NCBI RefSeq assembly: GCF_030719215.1
Contig: NZ_CP120983.1
Span: 1,178,001 to 1,242,000 of the forward strand
Reading direction: 5' to 3'
Source of the DNA: Streptomyces sp. Alt3
GTDB taxonomy: Bacteria; Actinomycetota; Actinomycetes; Streptomycetales; Streptomycetaceae
Length of the DNA: 64,000 nt
Part shown: positions 39,112-47,821 of the stretch, in pieces
How positions within the stretch are numbered: position 1 is the first letter of the stretch
How the letters are laid out: every line of letters starts with the position of its first letter
Program-made: the position numbers and the translations under genes
The notes under the pieces: generated by a model
The model's database searches: none
The model's input: the letters and a program-made list of their open reading frames with translations, nothing else
What the model was told of the DNA's origin: nothing

Positions 39112-40509
39112 TCACAGGTACTGGCAGGTGCCCCGCGGCAGGTACGTCCCGTGGCCCGCGTGACCCACGTACGCGCCGTCCTCGATCACCGGTACACCCC
39201 TCGACAGCACGGTCCTGACCTGGCCCGTCACACGCTTGCCCTCGTAGGCGGAGTAGTCGACGTTCATGTGGTGGGTCCGCGCGGAGATGGTCTGCTCCGC
39301 GCCGGGGTCGTAGACGACGACGTCCGCGTCGGCACCCGGTGCGATGGTGCCCTTCTTCGGATAGAGCCCGAACATCCTGGCGGGGGACGCGCAGGCGATC
39401 TCGATCCAGCGCCGGCGTGAGATGTGGCCGTCCACGACGGCCTGATGGAGCAGGTCCATCCGGTTCTCCACCCCCGGCATGCCGTTGGGGATCTTCGAGA
39501 AGTCCTCCCTGCCCATCTCCTTCTGGCCCGAGAAGCAGAAGGGACAGTGGTCGGTCGAGACGACCTGGAGCTCGTTGTTCCGCAGACCGCGCCAGAGCGC
39601 CTCCTGGTGCTCGCGGGGGCGCAGCGGGGTCGAGCAGACGTACTTCGCGCCCTCGAAGCCGGGCTCGGCCAGGTTGTCCGTCGAGAGGAACAGGTACTGC
39701 GGGCAGGTCTCGCCGAAGACCGGGAGCCCCTTGTGGCGGGCGGCGGCGATCTCGGCGACCGCTTCGTCGGCGGAGACATGGACGACGTACAGCGGCGCTC
39801 CGGCGACCCGCGCGAGCTGGATCGCGCGGTGCGTGGCCTCCGCCTCCAGCGCCACCTTGCGGACGTCGCCGTGGTGGCGCGGATCGGTGCGCCCCTCGGC
39901 GAGCGCCTGCTCGACCAGGACGTCGATGGCGATGCCGTTCTCCGCGTGCATCATGATCAGGCCGCCGTTGCCGGAGGCCCGTTGCATCGCGCGGAGGATC
40001 CGGCCGTCGTCGCTGTAGAACACGCCCGGGTAGGCCATGAAGAGTTTGAACGAGGTGACGCCCTCGGCGACGAGGCGGTTCATCTCCTTGAGCGAGGACT
40101 CGTTCACATCCGAGAGGATCATGTGGAAGCCGTAGTCGACGGCGCAGTTGCCGTCGGCCTTCGCGTGCCAGGTGTCGAGCCCCTCCCGCAGGGAGTGCCC
40201 CATGCTCTGGATGGCGAAGTCGACGATCGTGGTGGTGCCGCCCCACGCGGCGGCCCGGGTGCCCGTCTCGAAGGTGTCGGCGGCGTAGGTCCCGCCGAAC
40301 GGCATCTCCATGTGCGTGTGCGCGTCGACTCCGCCCGGGACGACGTACATTCCCGTGGCGTCGATCCTGCGGTCCGCGCTCCAGCCCGTCGCGGCGTCGG
40401 TGCCGTGGGCGGCGAGGGCGGCGATGCGGCCGCCCTCGATGAGAACATCGGCGTGGATCTCGTCGGACGCGGTGACGACGAGGCCGCCGTGGATGACGGT
40501 GCGGCTCAT
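39112..40509 (-). CDS. hydA: Dihydropyrimidinase / D-hydantoinase
   Basis: The 465-residue amidohydrolase has the metal site HTHMEMPFGG and the carboxylated-lysine region TSFKLFMAYPGVF. It also has the histidines in MHAENG and LYVVHVSADEAV, and Asp in STDHCPFC followed by a C-terminal composite-domain strand (GTIAPGADADVVVYD). This is the dihydropyrimidinase/hydantoinase family that opens dihydrouracil or hydantoin rings to N-carbamoyl amino acids. ATG 40509 has gaggaggga upstream. Downstream of an aminotransferase and nitrilase on the same strand, it forms a pyrimidine-catabolism set. Confidence 0.95.
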   Translation of the reverse strand: MSRTVIHGGLVVTASDEIHADVLIEGGRIAALAAHGTDAATGWSADRRIDATGMYVVPGGVDAHTHMEMPFGGTYAADTFETGTRAAAWGGTTTIVDFAIQSMGHSLREGLDTWHAKADGNCAVDYGFHMILSDVNESSLKEMNRLVAEGVTSFKLFMAYPGVFYSDDGRILRAMQRASGNGGLIMMHAENGIAIDVLVEQALAEGRTDPRHHGDVRKVALEAEATHRAIQLARVAGAPLYVVHVSADEAVAEIAAARHKGLPVFGETCPQYLFLSTDNLAEPGFEGAKYVCSTPLRPREHQEALWRGLRNNELQVVSTDHCPFCFSGQKEMGREDFSKIPNGMPGVENRMDLLHQAVVDGHISRRRWIEIACASPARMFGLYPKKGTIAPGADADVVVYDPGAEQTISARTHHMNVDYSAYEGKRVTGQVRTVLSRGVPVIEDGAYVGHAGHGTYLPRGTCQYL

Positions 40510-40620
40510 GTGTCCCTCCTCGCGGTGGCAGAACCGGTCCGTACGTGTGGACCGGGTGCGTGATGACGTACGGGGACGCGGGCCGCCCCGCGGCGGGGTC
40601 CTGCCGCGGGGCACCTGCTC

Positions 40621-41904
40621 TCAGGTTGCCGCGTGCAGTGCCTCGCCCAGGATCTCGGCGCCCTCCTCGGCCTCGGCGACGGTCAGCGACAGCGGTGGCG
40701 CGATCCGCAGCACGCTGGTGTTGTGGCCCCCGCCCTTCCCGATGAGCAGCCCGCCGGCGCGGGCCGCTTCGAGGACGGCGGCGGCGGCCTCCGGATCTGC
40801 CTCGTCGGTGCCGGGCTTCACGAGCTCGATGCCGATCATGAGCCCCCGGCCGCGTACCTCCCGTACGGCGGGTGAGCTCGCGCCGACCGCCCTCAGCCGC
40901 TCGATCAGCAGGCCGCCGACCCGCCGGGCGTTGCCCTGGAGGTCGTGCTCCAGCAGGTAGGAGAGATTGGCGAGCCCCGCCGCCATGGTGACCGGGGAAC
41001 CGCCGAACGTCGAGATGGAGTTGGCGTCGAGGCAGTTCATGACGTCCGCGCGGGCGACGACTCCGCCGATGGACATGCCGTTGCCGATGCCCTTGGCGAA
41101 GGTGAGGATGTCGGGCGGCCCGCTCGACGCGTGGGCCTGCCAGCCCCAGAAGTGGTCGCCCGTGCGTCCCCAGCCCGTCTGCACCTCGTCGGAGATCCAC
41201 AGGATGCCGTGCCGGTCGAGGACCTCGCGGAACGCCGCGTACAGCCCGTCGGGCGGTGCGGTGAACCCGCCGACCCCCTGGACGGGTTCGGCGATCAGAG
41301 CCGCGACGCCCCTGGTGTGTCCGAGCAGGTCCTCCAGATCGGCCACACAGGCCTCGATGAACCGTTCGTCGCTCAGCTCGGCGTACGGTCCGCGGGTGCG
41401 GACCCCGCCGTGGACGTACAGCGTCTGCAGTGGCGACAGGCTGGTGGTCGACCAGGACCGGTTGCCTGTGACGGACACCGCCGAGAACGACCTGCCGTGG
41501 TAGCTGTTGCGCATCGCCAGGATCTGGTTGGACCCGCGGTGGGCGGTTGCCAGCAGCAGGGCCGTGTCATTGGCCTCGGTGCCCGAGGTGGTGAAGAAGA
41601 CCCGGGCGTCGGGGATGCCGGAGAGGGCGCCGACCCGCTCGGCGAGCTCGACCATGGGGCGGTTGAGGTAGAGCGTCGAGGAGTGGACGAGACGGCCGGC
41701 CTGCTCCGAGACGGCCTTGGTCACCTCGGGCAGGGCGTGCGCGGTCATCGTGGTGAGGATGCCGCCGAAGAAGTCGAGGTAGCGGTTGCCGTCCGCGTCC
41801 CAGACGTGGCGCCCCTCGCCGTGGGTGAGTTCGAGGGGGTGCCGGTAGTAGAGCGCCAGCCACTCGGGGCTGACGGCCAGGTGCCGTTCGTGCAGCCCCG
41901 TCAC
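40621..41904 (-). CDS. Class III PLP-dependent aminotransferase
   Basis: The 427-residue enzyme has the class III landmarks: GTEANDTALLLATA, the SYHGRSF segment, ISDEVQTGWGRTGDHFWGW and the PLP lysine in ILTFAKGIGNGMSIGGVVAR. In pyrimidine degradation such enzymes transaminate beta-alanine with pyruvate or 2-oxoglutarate. The GTG at 41904 overlaps the nitrilase stop as GTGA, the reason for this start. A 111-base gap separates it from hydA downstream. The beta-alanine substrate is inferred from neighbours. Confidence 0.93.
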   Translation of the reverse strand: MTGLHERHLAVSPEWLALYYRHPLELTHGEGRHVWDADGNRYLDFFGGILTTMTAHALPEVTKAVSEQAGRLVHSSTLYLNRPMVELAERVGALSGIPDARVFFTTSGTEANDTALLLATAHRGSNQILAMRNSYHGRSFSAVSVTGNRSWSTTSLSPLQTLYVHGGVRTRGPYAELSDERFIEACVADLEDLLGHTRGVAALIAEPVQGVGGFTAPPDGLYAAFREVLDRHGILWISDEVQTGWGRTGDHFWGWQAHASSGPPDILTFAKGIGNGMSIGGVVARADVMNCLDANSISTFGGSPVTMAAGLANLSYLLEHDLQGNARRVGGLLIERLRAVGASSPAVREVRGRGLMIGIELVKPGTDEADPEAAAAVLEAARAGGLLIGKGGGHNTSVLRIAPPLSLTVAEAEEGAEILGEALHAAT

Positions 41905-42743
41905 GGCTCCACCAGCCCGTCGTACGCGTCCGGCCTGCGGTCCCGGTAGAACGCCCATTGCCGGCGTACCTCCTCGATCAGCCCGAAGTCGAGGTCGCGT
42001 ACGACGAGTTCCTCCTCCTTGTCGCTCGCGACGTCACCGACGAACTGCCCCCGTGGATCGACGAAGTAGCTCGTGCCGTAGAAGTCGTTGTCGCCGTACT
42101 CCTCCTGGCCGACGCGGTTGATCGCGGCGACGAAGTATTCGTTGGCGACGGCGGAGGCGGGCTGTTCCAGCTGCCACAGGTGGCTGGAGAGGCCTCGCGA
42201 GGTGGCGGACGGGTTGTACACCAACTGGGCTCCGTTGAGTCCGAGTTGGCGCCACCCTTCGGGGAAGTGCCGGTCGTAGCAGATGTAGACGCCGACCTTG
42301 CCGACGGCGGTGTCGAAGACCGGCCAGCCGGCGTTGCCCGGCTTGAAGTAGTACTTCTCCCAGAAGCCCTTGACCTGCGGGATGTGGTGCTTGCGGTACT
42401 TGCCGAGGTACGAGCCGTCGGCGTCGATCACCGCCGCGGTGTTGTAGTAGAAGCCGGACTGCTCGATCTCGAAGACCGGCACGACGACGACCATGCCCGT
42501 CTCGCGGGCCAGTTCACTCATGCGCCGTACCGTCGGCCCGTCCGGGACGGGTTCGGCCCAGCGGTAGTGCTCCGGCTCCTGGACCTGGCAGAAGTAGGGG
42601 GCGTTGAACACCTCCTGGAAGCCGATGATCCGCGCGCCCTGCCGGGCGGCCTCGCGAGCGTGTTCCTCGTGTTTGGCGATCATGGATTCGGTGTCGCCGG
42701 TCCAGGTCGCCTGGACGAGTGCGGCGCGTACGACGTGGGACAT
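41901..42743 (-). CDS. Nitrilase-superfamily amidohydrolase, probable beta-ureidopropionase (N-carbamoyl-amino-acid hydrolase)
   Basis: The 280-residue enzyme carries the Glu-Lys-Cys triad: IIGFQEVFNAPYF, KYRKHHIPQVKGFWEKYYF and GVYICYDRHFPEG. These segments match beta-ureidopropionases and N-carbamoylputrescine amidases. Coupled to an aminotransferase and next to a hydantoinase, it would hydrolyse N-carbamoyl-beta-alanine to beta-alanine, CO2 and ammonia. It is the first gene of this minus-strand unit; the ATG has aaggagc upstream. Confidence 0.92.
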   Translation of the reverse strand: MSHVVRAALVQATWTGDTESMIAKHEEHAREAARQGARIIGFQEVFNAPYFCQVQEPEHYRWAEPVPDGPTVRRMSELARETGMVVVVPVFEIEQSGFYYNTAAVIDADGSYLGKYRKHHIPQVKGFWEKYYFKPGNAGWPVFDTAVGKVGVYICYDRHFPEGWRQLGLNGAQLVYNPSATSRGLSSHLWQLEQPASAVANEYFVAAINRVGQEEYGDNDFYGTSYFVDPRGQFVGDVASDKEEELVVRDLDFGLIEEVRRQWAFYRDRRPDAYDGLVEP

Positions 42744-42880
42744 GAGCTGCTCCTTCGACGCGGCGTCAGAGAGCCTCTGTGTTCTCTACGCCCGTAGACA
42801 CGGTGCATAGGAGGAGAACGTAAGCCCCGTCACACGACGGGGCAAGACCATCGCCGTGAACCGGCGGAGTCGATCATGTT

Positions 42881-43909
42881 TCATACCCGAGCGGTCCATA
42901 CCTCCCCGGAGGGTGCGGAACCCAGTCCGCGCAGAGCTCCGTAGGCGGACTGGACGAACGGCGCGAGCGGGGTGGGAGCCGTGTTCGTGAGGGCCACCAG
43001 CCCCGTGCCCGACGCGGGGAGGAAGCCCGCGAAGGCGGTGAAGCCACGGGTCCCTCCGGAGTGGTGGAGCAGCGCGCCGTCCGGGCGCGGACGGAGGTTC
43101 CAGATGAGGCAAAGCCGTGAACCGGTCCTCGGCACCCGCAGCCGTGGCCGCTGCACCTCGGCCAGCGCGGTGCGCAGCACGGGGTCCGGAGCGGTGTCCG
43201 GGTGCAGCAGCAAGGTCAGGACGCGCAGCAGGTCGCGGGCGCTGGACCGCACCGCCCCCGCCGCGGTCAGTCCGGGCATCAGCAGGGCGGGGCGGGGGCG
43301 GCCGTGCCAATGTCCTTTCAACTGAGGGCGGTTGGGGTCGCAGTCCGTGTCGGTCAGGCCGAGCGGCCCGGTGACGCGCTCGGCCAGCAGGGCGGCGTAG
43401 TCCCCTCCGGCGCCGCCCGCCGCCCTGGCGAGGACGTGGCCCAGCAGCCCCCCGCCGAAGTTGGAGTAGTGCACCCTGCTTCCGGGGCTGTGCCGCAGCG
43501 GGGTGCGGCGCAGCGAGGCGAGGAGGTCGTCCTCGCCGAAGCCGGCGTAGGGGTTGCCGAGCCATCCGCTGCGGACCGCCCGGGTGAGCAGTCCAGGGGG
43601 CAGGCGCGGCAGGCCCGAGGTGTGGGTGGCCAGGTGCAGGAGGGTGAGGGGCGGCCCGGGTAGCCGGAACGGGAGGTAGCGGTCGGCCCGGTCGCCGTAG
43701 CGGACCTCGCCCCGGGCCGCGAGTTCCGCGAGCAGCAGGGCGGTGAAGGTCTTCGTCAGCGAGCCCGTCTCGAACCGGGAGCCCTCCCCGGCAGGTCCGT
43801 GGCAGAGCACCGCGCGCTCGCCGCCCCGCACCGCCGCGACCGCCGCCGCCGGGCCGCGAGCGGCCTCCAGCAGGGGACGGAGTGCGGCGGCCAGCGGCGT
43901 GGGGGTCAC
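42881..43909 (-). CDS. Beta-lactamase-fold serine hydrolase (penicillin-binding-protein-like)
   Basis: The 342-residue protein has the SxxK nucleophile in FETGSLTKTFTALL, a YxN motif in VHYSNFGGGLLGHVL and the third motif HHSGGTRGFTAFAGF. It therefore belongs to the class C beta-lactamase/DD-peptidase/esterase superfamily. No signal peptide is visible, so it probably works inside the cell, unusual for a true beta-lactamase. The GTG at 43909 starts 4 bases after the previous stop. It is the last gene of a coupled four-gene operon that begins with a 60-residue peptide, so a peptidase or acyl-transfer step on that peptide is possible (inference). Confidence 0.85.
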   Translation of the reverse strand: MTPTPLAAALRPLLEAARGPAAAVAAVRGGERAVLCHGPAGEGSRFETGSLTKTFTALLLAELAARGEVRYGDRADRYLPFRLPGPPLTLLHLATHTSGLPRLPPGLLTRAVRSGWLGNPYAGFGEDDLLASLRRTPLRHSPGSRVHYSNFGGGLLGHVLARAAGGAGGDYAALLAERVTGPLGLTDTDCDPNRPQLKGHWHGRPRPALLMPGLTAAGAVRSSARDLLRVLTLLLHPDTAPDPVLRTALAEVQRPRLRVPRTGSRLCLIWNLRPRPDGALLHHSGGTRGFTAFAGFLPASGTGLVALTNTAPTPLAPFVQSAYGALRGLGSAPSGEVWTARV

Positions 43910-43913
43910 TCCC

Positions 43914-44831
43914 TCACCGCTGCCCCGCCCTGGCGAGCGCGATGGATCCCGCGACGGCCGCGACGACGACGGTGTGCTGGTGGTCGGTGAACCGCTGCTG
44001 CGGGTCGTCGTCCACGGGGTCGCTGTCGCGGGGCACGAGTCCGTCCTCGTGCTGGAGCGCGGCGACCGCCTCCCAGTCCTCCGGCCGGAAGTACGGGTCC
44101 TCGATGGAGGCACCGACGATGAGCAGCTCCGTGACCAGGTCCCACTGCCCGACCTCGCGCCAGACGTCGATCCAGACGGGGAGCCAGGTGCGTACGTAGT
44201 CGGCGAGTTCGGGCGGCAGCCCGCCGGGATCCGCGCCCCAGTCGGTGAGGTGGAAGACGGTGTGGGTCACCGCGTAGGCCGTGATCCAGTTGACGGCCCA
44301 CGGCTCGGGCCGGGCGCCGAGCCAGGTCGCCGCGGCGAGGGCGCCCATGTCCTCCGTGGGCCGCAGCCCGACGATCCGGGCGGCGTTGGCGACGGCGAGC
44401 CGGCGGTTGGGCAGGACCTCCACGCTGCCGGCCGACCGCATCCGGGAACGGTGGGCGAGGAGGCGGTCGAGCCCTTCGTGCCGGTAGCCGCAACGGACGA
44501 AGGGGGCGTACATCTCCAGGGGATCCGTCATCAGGGTGTGGCGGAGCTGGCGTTCGTAGATCATGTCGCCGCGCCTGAACTGCTCCCAGGTGAAGTCCAT
44601 CAGGCTCTGGGCGGCTGCCAGACGGCCGGGGCCCGCGACTCCGTCGCGCAGGATCAGGGAGGCCGCGAGGGTGGTCTCCCCCAGCGGCTTGTAGACGCTG
44701 TCGGGGTCGGCCATGGTCTCGGTCGTGTCGGGCGGCAGGCCGCCGAGGTTCCGGTTGGCGTGCAGCCACGACAGCGCACGGTCCGCCATGCTGCGGGCGG
44801 CCCGGGTGACCGGCTCGGGGATCGTCGTCAT
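43914..44831 (-). CDS. DUF6895-like all-helical protein of unknown function
   Basis: The 305-residue product is predicted almost wholly helical, with repeats such as VNWITAYAVTHTVFHLTDWG and YFRPEDWEAVAALQHEDGLV. That pattern resembles an alpha/alpha toroid, like terpene-cyclase or prenyltransferase-beta folds. I associate it with the uncharacterised DUF6895 group from memory; this is not certain. It lacks catalytic DxDD or zinc motifs. Its ATG overlaps the previous stop (ATGA), and a serine hydrolase gene starts 4 bases after its own stop, so it is made in fixed ratio with its neighbours. Confidence 0.6.
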   Translation of the reverse strand: MTTIPEPVTRAARSMADRALSWLHANRNLGGLPPDTTETMADPDSVYKPLGETTLAASLILRDGVAGPGRLAAAQSLMDFTWEQFRRGDMIYERQLRHTLMTDPLEMYAPFVRCGYRHEGLDRLLAHRSRMRSAGSVEVLPNRRLAVANAARIVGLRPTEDMGALAAATWLGARPEPWAVNWITAYAVTHTVFHLTDWGADPGGLPPELADYVRTWLPVWIDVWREVGQWDLVTELLIVGASIEDPYFRPEDWEAVAALQHEDGLVPRDSDPVDDDPQQRFTDHQHTVVVAAVAGSIALARAGQR

Positions 44832-45559
44832 GGGCGTGCCGTCTCCTTGGGGGGCGTACCGGGCCGCTGTTCGAGGAAGTGCCGGGCGATCGCCAGGTCC
44901 AGGGCGGTGCGCGGGCCCGCCCCGCCCACCAGCCAGGCGTGTTCGGCCGCGACGTCCGGGTCCAGGGGCAGTTCGGCGCCCTCGTACCGCAGCCAGGCCA
45001 GCCATCGGACGAGGCGCAGGGCGGTGGGGAAGTCGCGGCGCAGGATCGAGCGGCTGACTCCGCGGCTCAGGGACAGCACCCCGTCGTGGGCCGCCCGGTG
45101 GACCGGGCCGTCGAGCCCGAGGGTCGCGAGCGGGGCGAGCTGGGCCATCCGGACGCACCAGCCGCTCCAGTCGTCGGACGGCACGAGGACGACGTCGTCC
45201 GGCGGTACCGGCACGGCCGTCCGCAGGGTGTCGTCCCCGGAGAGCCGGGCGAGCAGGACCGCGGTGGCGTGGTCGCGGTGGGCGACCGCTGGCTCGTCGG
45301 GGGCGTCGGACGCGGGGAACGCGTCGAACGCCTTGGCCACGACGGCCGCGTCCTGCGCCTGGAAGGGGGCGTCCTTGAGGAGGTGGGGGCTGAAGACGTC
45401 GGCACCCAGCACCCGGACGGCCGCCAGGGCCGCGAGGGTGTCGGGGGCGTCGTCGACGTACCGCGCCAGCTGCACAGCGCCCCCGGTGCCACTGAGGGCA
45501 CCGAGGACACTGACTGCCAGGGCGTCGGCCGCCTCGGCGAATGCGGAGTGGGAACTCAC
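44828..45559 (-). CDS. Unrecognised 243-residue protein coupled to a small peptide gene
   Basis: I do not recognise the family. The protein is mostly helical, starts SSHSAFAEAADALAVSVLGA, is rich in Ala, Leu and Asp, and ends with LRRDFPTALRLVRWLAWLRY and a basic-hydrophobic helix (LDLAIARHFLEQRPG). There is no signal peptide, obvious metal site or nucleotide motif. Its GTG start overlaps the stop of the 60-residue peptide gene (GTGA), and its stop overlaps the next start (ATGA). This tight stoichiometric linkage suggests it binds or modifies the peptide, but the sequence does not prove it. Confidence 0.55.
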   Translation of the reverse strand: MSSHSAFAEAADALAVSVLGALSGTGGAVQLARYVDDAPDTLAALAAVRVLGADVFSPHLLKDAPFQAQDAAVVAKAFDAFPASDAPDEPAVAHRDHATAVLLARLSGDDTLRTAVPVPPDDVVLVPSDDWSGWCVRMAQLAPLATLGLDGPVHRAAHDGVLSLSRGVSRSILRRDFPTALRLVRWLAWLRYEGAELPLDPDVAAEHAWLVGGAGPRTALDLAIARHFLEQRPGTPPKETARP

Positions 45560-45738
45560 TTGCCCCGGGGCTCCTTCGGCTCCTTGGGAGAAAGGAGGAG
45601 GAGTGCGAGCAGGAAGCCCGCCGCCTCGGGGGTGTAGAGCGGGGCGTCGCTGACGGTGGCCTCGGGCTCGGCCATCAGCGCGCTCAGCGTGGTGGTCTGC
45701 GCGGGTGTCGCGGTGAGAGCGAACTCCTTGGTAAGCAT
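45556..45738 (-). CDS. 60-residue peptide heading a coupled operon (candidate RiPP-type precursor)
   Basis: The ATG follows ggagg at a spacing of 4 bases. The peptide is cysteine-free. Its polar first half (MLTKEFALTATPAQTTTLSA) is followed by an acidic centre, and its second half has a hydrophobic run (EAAGFLLALLLLSPKEP) ending in a basic PKEPRGK tail. The leader-then-core layout, the small size and the translational coupling to two unknown proteins and a hydrolase are what one expects of a ribosomally made peptide precursor. It may instead be a small membrane-associated subunit of the same complex. A perfect inverted repeat lies about 29-44 bases upstream of the ATG. Confidence 0.6.
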   Translation of the reverse strand: MLTKEFALTATPAQTTTLSALMAEPEATVSDAPLYTPEAAGFLLALLLLSPKEPKEPRGK

Positions 45739-45766
45739 GGTGCCTCCACATCACTGGGGGGACATG

Positions 45767-45782
45767 TACCACTTGTGTGGTA
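45767..45782. promoter_or_regulatory. Inverted repeat upstream of the peptide operon
   Basis: taccac-ttgt-gtggta is a perfect 6+6 repeat located upstream of the ribosome site, with an additional taccac half-site near 45854-45859. It probably lies in the promoter region as a regulator site. Confidence 0.5.
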
Positions 45783-45906
45783 TGCCTCGAATGACGATAG
45801 GGGGTTCGTTCCGATTTATCTCCCCAAGCCCGTGTGTACTGGCAACGTGCAGCTACCACACGCCGCCCCGTACGGCAGAGCGCGCTCCGGCCTCCGGACG
45901 TTCGGC

Positions 45907-47286
45907 CTACGGCGCCGCGATGCCCGAGACCCGTAGCGCGTGGACCAGATCCCACTCGCGCGCCGCCGACACCTCGCGTGCGGCCGCGAGCAGCCGGGGC
46001 ACGAGGTGGCGGGGCCCGCCCTCGGCGATGCGCGCCGCGTCCTGCGGGGTCCGTGTGCGGACGAACGCGCCCAGCAGCGCCCGCGCCTCCGCCTCCAGGC
46101 CCGCCCGGTCGAGGGCGACGACGGCGTCGGCGACCTCGCCTGCGGGCCGCGCCACCCCCTGCCGCAGCAGTTGCCCGCAGTCGTCGGCGTGGCCCGCGGA
46201 AGCCAGCGCGCCCGCTGCCGCGGCGAGTTCGGCGGGGGTGAGCGAGGACATCTCCCACAGCAGGGTCGCCCAGTCGGCCTCCAGGCCCGCCCCGTGCAGG
46301 GCGGCGGCGAGGACCGGCAGCCGCTCCGGGGGCCATGCGGCCGCTTCGCAGAGCACCACGTGCGCCTCACCGCTCCGGCCTTCCGCGCGCAGCCGTACGA
46401 GTGTTGCGACGACGTCCTCGGCGGCCCGGCGTGCGGCGGGGCCGGACTCCGGTGCGCGCGGGGAGGGGGCCTGGGCCGCACGCCCCTCGGCCGGAGCGCC
46501 ACGGAAGCGGGCACCGCGCGGGGCGGTGGCCGCCGGGGCGGCAGGCAGGCCGGGTCCGGCCGACGGCACCGGGTTCGCCTCCGCCTCACCCTCGGCCTCC
46601 AGGCCCGCGAAGCGCGCACCGCGGGGCTTCCTGCGACGGGGCGCGGACGCGGGGGGTACGGACGCGGCGTCCGGTCCGGAGCCCCCGGCTTCGGACGCGG
46701 CCCCCGCCGGGTGACGTGTGCCGGGAATCGAGGGCGCTCCCCCCGCGGCCGGCGCAGTCGCGCCGTCCTGTCCGCGGAACCAGGCGTCCGGCACCGGCAC
46801 GGTCCGCTCCACCGCCGCGAGCCGGTCGCGGAGCTCCGCACAGCGCGCCGTGGCACGGGCGTGGTCGTCCCGCGCCCAGGCCAGGACGTCCGGCTCCCCG
46901 CCTTCGGCCGCCGCTCCGTCCGCGTCCCGCAACCGCCGGGCGGCGTCCGCCTGTTCGAGGAGCATCACGTCGAGCCGGTCGGCGAGGGCCTGCCGGCCGC
47001 CCGGGCGCCTGTCGTACGCGGCGGCCGAGGCGGCGCACAGCGCCGCGGCCCGTACGGACTCCTGCGCGGCGTACGCGGCGCCGCGCGCGGCGGCGAGGTC
47101 CTGGAGCAGCGACTCGACCACGTCCCAGGGCGGCACCTCGGAGCCGTCGAAGCAGGCACCCATCCCTGCGGGATCCCGTGCGCAGAAGACGCCGTACCAG
47201 CCCCGGCCGGGGTCGAGCGATGCAGCCATGTCTCGTAGGTACTGTGCGAACGTCCTTACTTCCACCGCGTGCTGATGCACTGTCAC
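45907..47286 (-). CDS. Conserved hypothetical protein with Ala/Pro-rich centre
   Basis: Not recognised to a functional family. The 459-residue protein has an N-terminal part with the cysteine-containing WYGVFCARDPAGMGACFDGS and helical coiled segments to residue 160. A disordered middle follows, with two similar RGARF motifs (PRGARFAGLEAE, PRGARFRGAPAE). The C-terminal helical-repeat region of about 160 residues (PERLPVLAAALHGAGLEADW) looks like PPR/TPR-type solenoids. Similar Streptomyces proteins have been named after viral tegument protein only because of low-complexity matches. There is no signal or membrane span. The gene stands alone, 135 bases from the next minus-strand gene. Confidence 0.7.
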   Translation of the reverse strand: MTVHQHAVEVRTFAQYLRDMAASLDPGRGWYGVFCARDPAGMGACFDGSEVPPWDVVESLLQDLAAARGAAYAAQESVRAAALCAASAAAYDRRPGGRQALADRLDVMLLEQADAARRLRDADGAAAEGGEPDVLAWARDDHARATARCAELRDRLAAVERTVPVPDAWFRGQDGATAPAAGGAPSIPGTRHPAGAASEAGGSGPDAASVPPASAPRRRKPRGARFAGLEAEGEAEANPVPSAGPGLPAAPAATAPRGARFRGAPAEGRAAQAPSPRAPESGPAARRAAEDVVATLVRLRAEGRSGEAHVVLCEAAAWPPERLPVLAAALHGAGLEADWATLLWEMSSLTPAELAAAAGALASAGHADDCGQLLRQGVARPAGEVADAVVALDRAGLEAEARALLGAFVRTRTPQDAARIAEGGPRHLVPRLLAAAREVSAAREWDLVHALRVSGIAAP

Positions 47287-47421
47287 CGTCGCCCTCGTCG
47301 GTCGCCCGGGACTGGAGCACTCCAGTCCGCGGGCATTCGACCGCAGGCGTGTTACGGGCGGGCTACGCGCGCTTTTCAGGCATGGGGCGTCCGGAGCACG
47401 GCCGCGCCCGGTGCGCCCCCG

Positions 47422-47802
47422 TCAGAAGGTGACGGCGATCCCCGTGTGGGGCCGCTTGCCGAGCCGTGCGAGCGTGGCGGGCACGTCCACGAGCCAGAAC
47501 TTCCAGGTGTACTTGCGGGTGAGCGCCTTGCGCACCCCCGCCATCGCGTCGCCCTCGACGAGACGAGCCGTCCCCTCGGCGCTCGGTGCGCCGTCGGCGA
47601 TCCGGCCGCGGGCGTCGCAGACGGTGACGCGCACCCGGCTGTCGTTGCGCAGCCGCTTGACCTTCCAGGAGTCGGAGCGGGTCCAGACGTAGAGGATGTC
47701 GCCGTCCGCGGCCGCCCAGACGGGCGTGGCCACCGGCGTGCCGTCCCTGCGGTAGGTGGTCAGGCTGACGTACTCGCTGCGGGCGAAGTCCTGGAGGGTC
47801 AC
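47422..47802 (-). CDS. PPOX-class F420-dependent oxidoreductase
   Basis: The 126-residue split-barrel protein (YVSLTTYRRDGTPVATPVWA, then ILYVWTRSDSWKVKRLRNDS) matches the PPOX/FDOR-type F420 enzymes. These reduce quinones, biliverdin or unknown substrates with F420H2. It starts 19 bases after an XRE regulator gene on the same strand and is probably co-transcribed with it and controlled by the palindrome upstream of that gene. Confidence 0.9.
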   Translation of the reverse strand: MTLQDFARSEYVSLTTYRRDGTPVATPVWAAADGDILYVWTRSDSWKVKRLRNDSRVRVTVCDARGRIADGAPSAEGTARLVEGDAMAGVRKALTRKYTWKFWLVDVPATLARLGKRPHTGIAVTF

Positions 47803-47821
47803 GGCTGCGACCCTACTCGGG

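Noticed and set aside
42881..43909. The serine hydrolase considered as a genuine antibiotic-resistance beta-lactamase
   Set aside because: There is no export signal, its operon partners are unrelated to cell-wall genes, and the motifs (YSN, HSG) fit the broader esterase/peptidase superfamily equally well.
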